Source: Batkoa obscura
Lineage: Eukaryota > Entomophthoromycota > Entomophthoromycetes > Entomophthorales > Batkoaceae
NCBI GenBank assembly: GCA_030770535.1
Contig: JASVEC010000025.1
Span: forward strand, 496,001 to 560,000
DNA: 64,000 nt
Reading direction: 5' to 3'
Each line of letters opens with the position of its first letter. Position 1 is the first letter of the stretch. The notes under the pieces are model-generated. The model saw only the letters and a list, made by a program, of their open reading frames with translations, was not told where the DNA came from and searched no databases. Positions 52,563 to 62,290 of the stretch are shown in pieces. A program made the position numbers and the translations under genes.

Positions 52563-53459
52563 ATGCAAGCTTTACCTTCAATTCAAAGACTATCACCCTC
52601 TGTTATAAGAATTTTAGGTCTTAACCCAGGTCCATTTACTTTACAAGGAACTAATACTTACTTTATTGGGAACTCGAAATATCGAATTTTATTAGATACT
52701 GGAGAAGGTAAATCCGAGTATTTATCTTTGTTAGATAGTGTATTAAAACAGGAGAAATGTGAAATTAGTAAAATAGTATTGACTCATTACCACCATGATC
52801 ATGTAGGTGGACTGAAGAGAATTTTAGAGTATTTTAAGGGGAAGGAGATAGAAGTGTTGAAAAAGATTGATAAGGAAAAGGATGAAGGGATAATGAAGTA
52901 TTTAACCGAAATTGGGGAGGAAGTGAAGGTGGAGGGAGTTACATTGAAAACAATTGATACACCAGGACATACGGAAGATCATCAATGTTTTTATTTTTTA
53001 GAAGAAAAAAACCTTTTTTCTGGGGATTGTGTGTTGGGTAATGGTACTACTATTTTTACCGATTTGGCTAAATATTTAAATTCATTGGAGAAATTGTTGA
53101 ATATGGAAGATATAATTAATAGTATTTATCCTGCCCATGGTGAATTTATTAAAGATGGTAGAGAAAAGATTCAAGAGTATATTGAACATCGTATTGAAAG
53201 AGAAAATCAACTTATTGAGATATTAAAGGGAGAAGTTAACTCAGTTAAACCTGTAAAAGTTAATGAAGAATATGTTTATTTTGGTTATGATATTGTTAAA
53301 TTTTTATATAAAAGTTATCCCAAAGAAGTTTATTTACCTGCTTTTAAATTGATCAATTTACATTTACAAAAATTATTAGGTGAAAATAAAGTGGAGAAAG
53401 TTATTATTGATAAACCTGAAGATGAACTATATTCTATTGGTTGGAAATGGATTAATTAA
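52563..53459 (+). CDS. LACTB2: Metallo-beta-lactamase-fold hydrolase, LACTB2-like endoribonuclease
   Basis: A 298-aa single-exon protein, the size of LACTB2 (288). The N-terminal NPGPFTLQGTNTYFIG is the LACTB2 hallmark. Zinc ligands: His75, His77, Asp79 and His80 in THYHHDH, the His of TPGHTEDH, the Asp of SGDCVLG and the His of YPAHG. Human LACTB2 is a mitochondrial single-strand RNA endonuclease; whether this protein acts on RNA is inferred from the family. It is convergent with DBP5, 116 bp away. The ATG sits directly after a short A-rich leader. Confidence 0.93.
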   Translation: MQALPSIQRLSPSVIRILGLNPGPFTLQGTNTYFIGNSKYRILLDTGEGKSEYLSLLDSVLKQEKCEISKIVLTHYHHDHVGGLKRILEYFKGKEIEVLKKIDKEKDEGIMKYLTEIGEEVKVEGVTLKTIDTPGHTEDHQCFYFLEEKNLFSGDCVLGNGTTIFTDLAKYLNSLEKLLNMEDIINSIYPAHGEFIKDGREKIQEYIEHRIERENQLIEILKGEVNSVKPVKVNEEYVYFGYDIVKFLYKSYPKEVYLPAFKLINLHLQKLLGENKVEKVIIDKPEDELYSIGWKWIN

Positions 53460-53575
53460 AGTTATTATATATATACTATTGATATATATGAATTAACCTT
53501 ATTTATAATATGACTATTAAAATAAAATAAAATAAAATAAAATCTTTCATTTATTTTATATAAAAAACAATTAAT

Positions 53576-55401
53576 TTATTTAAGTGCTTTTTGTAATAAT
53601 TTTTCAGCTTCTTCTAAATCTTCTGGATCAAGTCTAGTAACTTGTCTACCTAAAGTAGTTTGAACATATTGCATAACTTGAAACGATTGAGGACTGGAGA
53701 TAAGATTAATAGCTACTCCAGATTTACCAAATCGACCAGTACGTCCAATACGATGAAGATAAGTAGCATAATCAGGTCTTGGTGGCCTTCCTTTTTCAAC
53801 AATTACTGGCATATCATAATTAATGACTAAATTCACTTGTGATATATCAATTCCTCTGGCTACTAAATTGGTGGTTACCATAACTTTGGCTTCTCCAGAA
53901 CGGAATAAATCAATCATACGATCTCTTTCATCACTCATTAAATCACCATGTAATGCGATGACTTTATATCCATTTTTAGTCATTGTTCTCGCTATTCTAT
54001 CTGCTGCCTTTTTAGACTAAAAATACAAAAATAAAATTAAACAATTAAACAAAATTATAATATTGAATTAACTTACATTAACAAAGATGATAGATTGTCC
54101 GATTGTCATAAGTTGGTAAAGATCCACTAACATACTATCTCTCTCTTCATTGTCATTACAATCCAAATAAAATTGTTTAATGGCATCAATTGAAAGTTCA
54201 ACTGCTTTTAAACGAATTTCATTTGCATTAGGAGCAAAGGTTTCAGCAAATTCAACTACTTCCGTTGGGAAAGTAGCTGAAAATAATACATATTGACACG
54301 ATTTATTTTTTAAACTCCTTTTTACTTGGGAGCAATGTAGTTTTAATCCTTGTAATTCTAACATATTATCTGCTTCATCTAATACCAATATCTTTACATG
54401 CCTTGTATTAAGTAACCTCTTTTCAATTAATGATTTAGTTGTGCCTGGTGTTCCAATTACAATATGGCTTTTAATTGGGCTCTTTACTTTCATATTTTCA
54501 TCTCGAATAGCAAATCCTATCTCAGCCTTTGTAAATTGTCCCATCTCTTTAGCTACATCCATAATCTGTCTTGCTAATTCTCTAGAAGGTGCTAAGCAGA
54601 TTGCCTATTCAATTAGTTATCTATTAATATCCCTCTATCTATAGTATAGAATATTATTTACCTGTACGTCATCGATACTATAATCAATTTTGGATAGCAT
54701 AGTAAGTACAAAAGCAGCTGTTTTTCCAGTACCAGATTGACTTTGGCCAATCATATTTTTAGATCTAAAAATTCAGTCTAATTAAACTAATACATATATA
54801 CTTGGCTAATAATTACTGTTGGTTAATTAAAAGAGGAAGGGCACGTTCTTGAATTTTGGATGGTTTTGTATAACCCATACTATAAACACCTTTCAATAAT
54901 TCCGGGGATCTAAATTATTATTATTATTATTATTATTATTATTTAAATAGTATAAACTTACAATCCTAATTCATCAAAACTTTTAGCAGAGTATAATGGA
55001 GAACTTAAATCAGCTTGTTGATCAGCTAATTTAACTTCAACTCGATTTTCCAATTGATGTAATAAATCGATCTTTGCTTTTTCATCTTCTTCGTCTTCTT
55101 GATATTCTTCTGTTTGTTCAGTCTCTTCATCTTCGTCTTCATCTTGTTCTTTTTCATCATTTTCAACTGGTTTATCATCAGTAGTCTTAGAAACTTTTAA
55201 ATAAAATTTAAATATTTAAAGCTAAAGTAAAATAATTGAATTACCTTCATTTTTTATGTTAACTTGATCTAAAAGGTTGCTAACTTCATCGACATCTTTT
55301 GAATATTTATGTTCCTTAGTATTTTTCTCGACTGGAGCCTCTCTTTTAATCTCTTCTTCGTTCTTTTCGGTTATTTTAATATCTGCTGCTTTTTCTGACA
55401 T
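53576..55401 (-). CDS. DBP5: DEAD-box RNA helicase Dbp5/DDX19 (mRNA export)
   Basis: Remodels mRNPs at the nuclear pore together with Gle1 and Nup159. Six exons on the minus strand: 55401-55245, 55193-54962, 54909-54817, 54764-54662, 54604-54077, 54016-53576; 517 aa. A very acidic N-terminal region (about 60-100) precedes the helicase core. Q motif region SKIQERALP, motif [12 protein letters not shown], Ia [69 protein letters not shown]. The end [17 protein letters not shown] is typical of Dbp5. All splice phases fit. One intron (54910-54961) contains an ATT microsatellite. Confidence 0.95.
54914..54942. repeat. (ATT)n intronic microsatellite
   Basis: About nine triplets in the second intron of DBP5. 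Confidence 0.9.
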
Positions 55402-55815
55402 TGTTATTATGAACAGTTTGAAAAAAATTAAATTTGTTAATTTTATAAAAATTCTACAAATGTATTTTATTGGCTCAGCTCAATCCTTTTGTCATCTTTA
55501 TGGGAATTTACTGTAAGTATGAATGCTAAGCGGAACAGCTTTGGTCATAGCCATCAGAGTGTAAATAATTTATAGTAACGATTATTCATTATAATAAAAC
55601 AACTAGTAGTATAACTATATAAAATGCTGACGATATCAAATTTACTCCAATATTCAATATTCAAAATTCAAACATCAAATTTCTAAAAAGGTAGTTGGCT
55701 AATTTTAATTGGCTTGAACCAACGTAATAATAAATTTAAATCAAATAAACTCAAATCCATTTAATTCATTGACTTCATTTTTTATTGTTTATATAAAAGA
55801 AAAATAACAATTAAG

Positions 55816-56625
55816 ATGTTATTAAAATTCAGTCTCTTATTCGCTTTATACGCGTTACTAGTACAAAGTAATAGTATCAAATTTGATTTGCCTGGACAAG
55901 TTCGTTATAGAATTCAAAAGAAATGTTTAACTATGTGGATGGCAAGAGACTCTCATGTTACTGCTCAATTTAACGCTTTGCAAGCTGCTAGTCAAACTAT
56001 GCATTTTGAGGTAATTTTTTAGAGACCAATTAAAATTAATTAACAAAAATTAAAAATCAGATTTATGATAACACCGAAAATTATAATAAATATGGTTCTA
56101 AGGCTGGGTTTACTGATTCAAGAATTGTATTTACCCCAAGTGAAAGTACCGATGTCTCATTTTGTTTTTGGAATAGTCTTGATGATGGTAAGAATTAACA
56201 TAATTAATAATAAGAACGATAGTTTAATAAGATAATATTATTAGGTGTTGAACCAGGACCAAGTTACTTTAATCAAGTTAGTTTAGATATTCAAATTGGA
56301 AAAACTGAAGAAGAATATTCTAAATTAGCTAAAGCTGAAAAAATTAAACCACAAGAATTAGAATTATTAAGATTAGAAGAAAGATTTCATCAACTTATGC
56401 AAACTATGGAAGTATTCAAATTCCGTGATGTTGGTAAAAGTGCTACTCATGGTATGTCATTATTATTTAAATATTACTATTTGAAGTTTACTTAATCTTT
56501 TTTTAGAAATAACTAAAAAGAAAATAGCTAACTTTTCTTTCTTTTCTATCGGTGTTTTAGTCGTTGTTGGTATCTGGCAAATTGCTTATCTACGTCATTA
56601 CTTTAAATCTAAGAGATTAATTTAA
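55816..56625 (+). CDS. ERV25: p24/emp24 family cargo receptor, Erv25/TMED10 type
   Basis: COPII/COPI vesicle protein cycling between ER and Golgi. Four exons, 55816-56010, 56061-56187, 56245-56451, 56507-56625; 215 aa. Signal peptide (1-18), lumenal GOLD domain with the conserved Cys pair (KKC and FCFWN), a coiled-coil neck (about 130-180, LELLRLEERFHQLMQTMEVF), one membrane helix (about 183-205), and a short cytosolic tail YLRHYFKSKRLI. The FF/YF aromatic pair and the basic end resemble the Erv25/p24-delta tail. Divergent from DBP5, with about 415 bp between the starts. Confidence 0.93.
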
Positions 56626-56758
56626 TCTTTTTTATATTGAAAATAGTAGTTTATCTTTAAAAAAATTATTCGTATATGCTTTTTATTTTAACATTTTATT
56701 TATTTATTACTATTATTTATTACAATTAAATTAGGTCAAATCAAATATATATTATACA

Positions 56759-57361
56759 CTAATATTTTTTAGCTGGTAACTTAATCGTACCCCCTAAATT
56801 AATATCCTTATTAACCCCATTAGTACCACCAATATCAATGTTTAATCCACCAGATAATATAGTACCAGTAGTAGGATCTCTACTCAGTGCACCCCCATAA
56901 GAAACCGAGATACCCAATTTATCATTAGCAAAACCAAAAGATCCACCACCACCTGCATTTACTAAAGTACCTGATGTAGATTTATAATCGGAACTGGTAC
57001 TATAATTAGAGTTTGGCGCAACTGAACCATAATTTGCTCCACCTCCTGTACCAGCTGAATAAGATATACCTGAACTTGCTATTGGTGTTCCAGTGCCTAC
57101 TGAGCCTTGAACAACCGCTGCTCCGCCACTAGAGTTGCTACCACTACCTATGCTTGTATAAGCTAATGAACCAAAATTCGTACCTGTTCCTGTACCTGAA
57201 CCAGTGGCATTACCAGTGCTAGCGCTTTGTGTGTTTTGGGTGCTTTGAGCGGGTTGAGTAACTGGGGTGGTTTTAACTTCATTTTTATTGGTACCTTTAT
57301 TTTTTGTTGGGGCAGCGATAATTGATGAGATTAAAACTAAAGATAACAAATGAAATTTCAT
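56759..57361 (-). CDS. Secreted Gly/Ser/Thr-rich protein
   Basis: A 200-aa single-exon protein. The signal peptide (about 1-17, LVLISSIIAAP) is followed by a Lys/Asn segment, a Thr/Gln/Ser stretch (about 30-50) and a long Gly/Ser/Asn/Thr low-complexity region, then a more regular Gly-rich part (GISVSYGGALSRDP) ending KLPAKKY. No Cys. Likely an extracellular or cell-wall structural protein; no family recognised. It is convergent with ERV25. Confidence 0.75.
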   Translation of the reverse strand: MKFHLLSLVLISSIIAAPTKNKGTNKNEVKTTPVTQPAQSTQNTQSASTGNATGSGTGTGTNFGSLAYTSIGSGSNSSGGAAVVQGSVGTGTPIASSGISYSAGTGGGANYGSVAPNSNYSTSSDYKSTSGTLVNAGGGGSFGFANDKLGISVSYGGALSRDPTTGTILSGGLNIDIGGTNGVNKDINLGGTIKLPAKKY

Positions 57362-57574
57362 ATTAATTGATGTGTAGTTTGTATTAATTTATCAAGTGTG
57401 ATATACTGTTTTTTGATTTTTATTCTATTCTCAATTTATTGATTTTTTTTATACTATTTTAAATAATTGGTAACAACCCCTTTAATTAAAATCTAGAACC
57501 TTTTGTCTTTCCCTTAAATTAAAATTTTGACTTTTTGCATAAATGAAATTTGGTTTAAAAAAATCAAAAGCAAA

Positions 57575-57656
57575 CGACACCTGCAGGATTTGAACCTGCG
57601 CGGGGAAACCCCATGAGCTTTCTAGGCTCACGCCTTAACCGCTCGGCCAAAGTGTC
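57575..57656 (-). tRNA. tRNA-Ser(AGA)
   Basis: 82 nt with the long variable arm of type II tRNAs. Acceptor GACACTT/AGGTGTC, discriminator G, anticodon stem TGAGC/GCTCA with loop CTAGAAA (anticodon AGA), variable arm GGGG-TTT-CCCC, T-loop GTTCAAAT. No intron. Confidence 0.96.
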
Positions 57657-58382
57657 TCTGGATTTGTTACTATAATTAGTTTATGCTAAATGTATATGTT
57701 TCAAAAATTATGCTGTACTTGCTTATTAGTACTGCTATTTATAATAAATTCCAAGTCCATGAATATTATTGTATAACCTTTAGTCAATTATAATTATCTG
57801 TACTTTTATTAGCTGATATAGCTCATAGATCTTGTAAATTTTTTCTACATATTCAAAAGTTTTTTGAGTTTAATTTATATTTATTTAATCTTTATAAAAA
57901 AACAAATTAATAAATAGAAAGCATCCAAATGATAAAATACAATCTGATATCAGTAATTTTAGTAAAATACAATTATTTGTTTAAACCAAACTACAATCCA
58001 TCATATGAGGTGTTTTTTGGTTTCATCACTTTTTCCATTTTTAAGCGCTATCTAAGTGGAAAAATTGTTAGTGAAATTCTTAAAAAAATACATTACCATA
58101 TATTTTTAAATTTATCTATGTATTTTATATTTTTACTTATAATTTTAAAAGTACACCAAGAATTCATTTTTTGTGAACGATAATTTTATCTATTTTAATT
58201 TATTGTTAAATAATAATGCAAAAAAGAATAGTTAAAGTATTTCATGTGTATTATAATGATGTCCATGCTGTATCACCGTTCGAGTAATAGCTTTATTAAC
58301 TTTTTATGTAGTCAGAATTCAAGAAATAACTGTAAAAAGGAAATCCACATATGATAAAAAGCCAAGATAAAATAATTAACGT
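57657..58382. other. Intergenic with one transposon copy
   Basis: Element at 58004-58100. The 84-codon open frame at 57929 runs through it and is not a gene. Confidence 0.7.
58004..58100 (+). mobile_element. MITE-like element, copy 12
   Basis: Reference orientation. Ends TATGAGGTGTTTTTTGG and ATACATTACCATA; centre AAGCGCTATCTAAGTGGAAA. Confidence 0.88.
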
Positions 58383-58799
58383 TTATTGTTGTTCATAATA
58401 TAAAATTGGTTTAGCATCATCGTGATAAGTAATAAATTTATTAGTATCAAGCCATAATCTGGTGCAGCTTACATCCTCTTGTTTTTGACCTTTATCTAAT
58501 CTATGTCTGTATACTTTCCAACTATCATTATTGTCGATAAGAACTTTAGTTTCCTTTGGGTTACAGTCAATAAATTTAACGCTATAGTCATTGTTTGATC
58601 CAAAGTAGAGACCATGACCATTATTTTCGCTTGTTATATTAAATTTTTGAAAATGAGAAGAACCATATTTGTTAGCGGCATCCTTAATGTAGCAGTCATC
58701 GTTATGAACACAAACAGTGGCATAATGTTTACTCTTGCAAGTTACAGTACTGATTAAAAGGGAAAATAAAGTGGAGGCAAGGGCGATTTTGTTAACCAT
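58383..58799 (-). CDS. Small secreted protein, paralog A of a three-gene family
   Basis: A 138-aa single-exon protein. Signal peptide about 1-20 (STLFSLLISTVTC). The mature part has Cys in YATVCVHNDDC, FIDC and VSCTRLW, so two disulfides are likely. It is identical to paralog C (61901) through almost the whole mature region, but its first eight codons and its C-terminus differ: it ends YHDDAKPILYYEQQ, nine residues longer. Family unknown; a role outside the cell is inferred from the signal peptide. It is transcribed away from the other two members and has the same upstream promoter block. Confidence 0.85.
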   Translation of the reverse strand: MVNKIALASTLFSLLISTVTCKSKHYATVCVHNDDCYIKDAANKYGSSHFQKFNITSENNGHGLYFGSNNDYSVKFIDCNPKETKVLIDNNDSWKVYRHRLDKGQKQEDVSCTRLWLDTNKFITYHDDAKPILYYEQQ

Positions 58800-58850
58800 T
58801 TGTGATAAAAAATGAAATTTTAAAGTTGATAAAGCAATTTAAAAAAGAAA

Positions 58851-58950
58851 TCTTATGTTTTTTATATTTACTATTACCCCTTCATTTCAAGGTCATTACT
58901 ACGCAGTTTAGTTTTTATGATTCTGTTGGAAATGATGTAAATATGGAACA
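58851..58950 (-). promoter_or_regulatory. Shared promoter module upstream of paralog A
   Basis: On the coding strand it reads GTTCCATATTTACATCATTT, then GCGTAGTAATGACCTTGAAA, then an ATATAAAAA element. The first motif starts 151 bp upstream of the ATG. The same order is found before paralogs B and C. Confidence 0.7.
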
Positions 58951-60220
58951 CGAATAGGTGAATTGTATATTTTATTTTTAAATTGTATTTATCATTGAAC
59001 TATAATATATTCTAATTTTAGATTATTATAGCTGAGAGTTTCCATAAGGTAGTATGCAGTTATTTATATAAAGTGATTTGATAGTAAATGTAGTGATAAA
59101 ATTTTAATAGCTGTTTATTTATAGCTTTATAGTAACATATTTTTTCAATTCTATAGTCTTTTCAGTTGATTATATTTAGAAATAATTTTGCCAAGGCTTT
59201 GATTTGATGTTATTTTATCTTCAGGAATGTAATTTTTTTAGCTGTTACAATACCTGCTAAGGCAGATTTCCCAAGTAAACTGGTCTTAAAAACTGGTGTG
59301 ATTGAAAGTTGAGCATGGGGATTTCGTATTTTGCCTAAATCAATACAACTTTTGAAAACCGTAATACCTAGCCTGAATGACTATCATCCGTAATTTTTAA
59401 CATACCAGGTCAAAAATTATGGTTGCTTTTAATTTTTTATCTAATGGCCAATACTTTCAATTGTATATCTCACTTTTTAAAGTTTAGGCTTTACTTTTTT
59501 ACTAGCTTTGTAGTTTTTTAAAGTCTAGAGCACTTCAGTTCAAATAATTATAGACATTTAATAAAAGGGATAAAAAATAAAGGATGTATAAAAGACTACT
59601 TCAGATAAAGGATTAGAGTAAGGGTTGTAAAACGTTTGTTATTGATAGTAGCATAGCTGTTTACCTTTTTTAATTAAAGGTACAAATCACTTTTTGTGAA
59701 GCAAATAATTTTATCTAAAAACACCAGCTATTGTAATTGAAAATATTTCATGTAAAATATAGTCACATTTCCAAGGCTTGAAAAAAGTACGAACCATCAA
59801 AGGGGATTTGTTTTGTTCAAGAATATAAATATATCACCTTATACAAATAACGTGATTTAAAAGCTTGAAATATAAAAACATTTATTTGGTAATCAGTGTG
59901 TTAACAAGTATTTTTATAATTCATAAAACTTTTACATACCCAAATATTTTATTAGATACAATAAAGCCATATTAAGTTGTTACTTAGAAAAATTCTTTAT
60001 ATAATTATGAATTTAGATAAATATCTATGCTTTTAGTTCCTATAGAATAAGTAAATGTTTAAAGATTTTATTATATTCATTCTCAAAATGACATTTGTGA
60101 ATAAGTGGTTGTTTTCTTTAGAGTTTTCGAACATATCAATTTCAAATAAGAAAATGCCACAGTAAAATATGTATGGTATTAGGAATAAAAATCAAGTTTA
60201 CTATTAATTCCCCTACTTAT

Positions 60221-60316
60221 GTTCCATGTTTACAACATTTTAATTGGAAGTCAAAAGTTAATATGCGTAGTAATATTCTTAAAATGGGATATTAAGTAGC
60301 ATACAAATATATAAAT
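60221..60316 (+). promoter_or_regulatory. Shared promoter module upstream of paralog B
   Basis: GTTCCATGTTTACAACATTT, GCGTAGTAATATTCTTAAAA, then ATATATAAAT as a TATA candidate. The first motif starts 156 bp before the ATG. Confidence 0.75.
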
Positions 60317-60376
60317 CACCATAAAGCAAGCTTTATTTAGTTTTATCAATTTCAAGCTTTTCAACTCTCATTAACA

Positions 60377-60766
60377 ATGTTTAATAAAATTGTCCTCACC
60401 TCCACTTTATTTTCCCTTTTAATTAGTACTGTAACTTGCAAGAGTAAACATTATGCCACTGTCTGTGTTCATAACGATGACTGCTACATTAAGGATGCTA
60501 CTAACAAATATGGTTCTTCACGTTTCCAAAAATTCAGTACTTCAAATGAAAATAAAGGCTACGGAGTCTTTTTTGGATCAAATGATGACTACAGCGTTCA
60601 AATCATCGAATGTAATATAAGTGAAGTCAAAGTTCTTGTTGATAATACTGACAGCTGGAAAGTGTATAAGCATAGCTTAACTAAAGCTAAAAAACAAGAA
60701 GACATAAGCTGCACTAGATTATGGCTTGATACTGATAAATTCCTTGACTACCATGATGAGCTTTAA
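60377..60766 (+). CDS. Small secreted protein, paralog B
   Basis: A 129-aa single-exon protein with the same signal peptide plan (STLFSLLISTVTC) and Cys positions as its paralogs. The first 55 or so residues are nearly identical to A and C. The second half has many substitutions (for example FSTSNENKGYGVFFGSNDD and IIECNISEVKVL), so this copy has escaped the homogenisation seen between A and C. It ends YHDEL, a KDEL-like tetrapeptide (HDEL) at the very C-terminus, which is the fungal ER-retention signal. Function unknown. Confidence 0.85.
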   Translation: MFNKIVLTSTLFSLLISTVTCKSKHYATVCVHNDDCYIKDATNKYGSSRFQKFSTSNENKGYGVFFGSNDDYSVQIIECNISEVKVLVDNTDSWKVYKHSLTKAKKQEDISCTRLWLDTDKFLDYHDEL

Positions 60767-61900
60767 CTAATTTAAATTTATTGTATACAGTAGTAAACTT
60801 ACTTTTTGTTAGGTTATTATTTTTATTGTTTTACCTTTACTTATAAGTTTAGATTTTCACGTTTTAATATTTACTTGAGAAATTTGTATTTATTCATATT
60901 AACATTTTTTTATACAATGCAATTGAGCGCTTTGATATTACTTTTGAAAAAATTATGACATGAAATGTATTAAATAAAATTTTTGTTAACACTTTTAGAA
61001 GCATCTTTTACAAATCAAATTAAATTTTATTAAAACACTAGAAATGATAAAGTTAGTACAATATAACCCAAAAGTAGCAATCAAAACATACCAAAGTAAA
61101 TAGCTTACACAAAATGTTACAAAAGTTATAAAGTAAAATAGTAATGGTTAAAGTTTACACATAAACTATTTTAAAATAGGGCTAAAATTTGACTTAGAAA
61201 AGTGACTAACCCTATCTCTACACATTAATTAGTATAAACGCAAGAAGAATAAAAGATGACTTCGCAAATGAAAGAAGAGATATAAGAAGACTTGAAATTT
61301 AAACATCAATCACAGATAAGAGTATATTATTATTACTTTATATCAAAGTTTAAATAAATAATTAATAAAAGCGTTGTGCGTATATCTTTAGCAAACACCG
61401 TACTAAAAATTATTAAATTAGCTTAAAAATTTGGATAAAGGTAGTTGGTCAACAATAAAAAGCTTTAAAAGGTAGTACTTCATTATAATAAAATAGTTGC
61501 AAAATACATCATCACATTTTAGACAATTCTTGTTATTATTTTGTTCACGCTTTGTTCAATAAAGAAGTAAGATAATCTATATGTTTGATAATTAGACAAA
61601 AGAAGATATTACTGTATGTTTTTCTTATGGTCTATTGGAATATTAATTTAGGGCTTAAAAGGATAGTAGCTTGAATACGTATGGTGCGTTTGGGATAAAT
61701 AAAGTGACTTTTAATTCACATGATTGTGTTCCATGTTTACATCACTTTATTTCAACTAGCAATCAAAGTTAACATGTGTAGTAATATTCTTGAAATGGAA
61801 TACTAAGTAGTATATACATATATAAAGGAACAAAAATTAATCATTTGTAGCAATAGTAATTTGTTTATTTTTCAATTTCAATTTTTATTCGTTATTAACA
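60767..61900. other. Intergenic between paralogs B and C
   Basis: AT-rich. It carries the promoter module at 61728-61829; no other feature seen. Confidence 0.65.
61728..61829 (+). promoter_or_regulatory. Shared promoter module upstream of paralog C
   Basis: GTTCCATGTTTACATCACTT, TGTGTAGTAATATTCTTGAA, then CATATATAAAGG as a TATA candidate. The first motif starts 173 bp before the ATG. Confidence 0.75.
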
Positions 61901-62290
61901 ATGTTTAGCAAAACTGTTCTCACTTCCACTTTATTTTCCCTTTTAATCAGTACTGTAACTTGCAAGAGTAAACATTATGCCACTGTTTGTGTTCATAACG
62001 ATGACTGCTACATTAAGGATGCCGCTAACAAATATGGTTCTTCTCATTTTCAAAAATTTAATATAACAAGCGAAAATAATGGTCATGGTCTCTACTTTGG
62101 ATCAAACAATGACTATAGCGTTAAATTTATTGACTGTAACCCAAAGGAAACTAAAGTTCTTATCGACAATAATGATAGTTGGAAAGTATACAGACATAGA
62201 TTAGATAAAGGTCAAAAACAAGAGGATGTAAGCTGCACTAGATTATGGCTTGATACTAGTAAATTTCTTGGCTATCATGACGAACTTTAA
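61901..62290 (+). CDS. Small secreted protein, paralog C
   Basis: A 129-aa single-exon protein. The signal peptide is MFSKTVLTSTLFSLLISTVT, and the mature sequence starts at CKSKHYATVCVHNDDC. From codon 9 to about codon 119 its DNA matches paralog A (58383-58799, inverted) with one difference in 334 nt. It ends YHDEL like paralog B, so HDEL, the yeast-type ER retrieval signal, is present in B and C but not in A. If the signal works, B and C would be ER-lumen proteins and A the exported form. Confidence 0.85.
   Translation: MFSKTVLTSTLFSLLISTVTCKSKHYATVCVHNDDCYIKDAANKYGSSHFQKFNITSENNGHGLYFGSNNDYSVKFIDCNPKETKVLIDNNDSWKVYRHRLDKGQKQEDVSCTRLWLDTSKFLGYHDEL

Larger units (their letters stand above)
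58800..60376. other. Intergenic between divergent paralogs A and B
   Basis: 1.6 kb with the shared promoter module at each end (58851-58950 and 60221-60316). Nothing recognised between. Confidence 0.65.
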
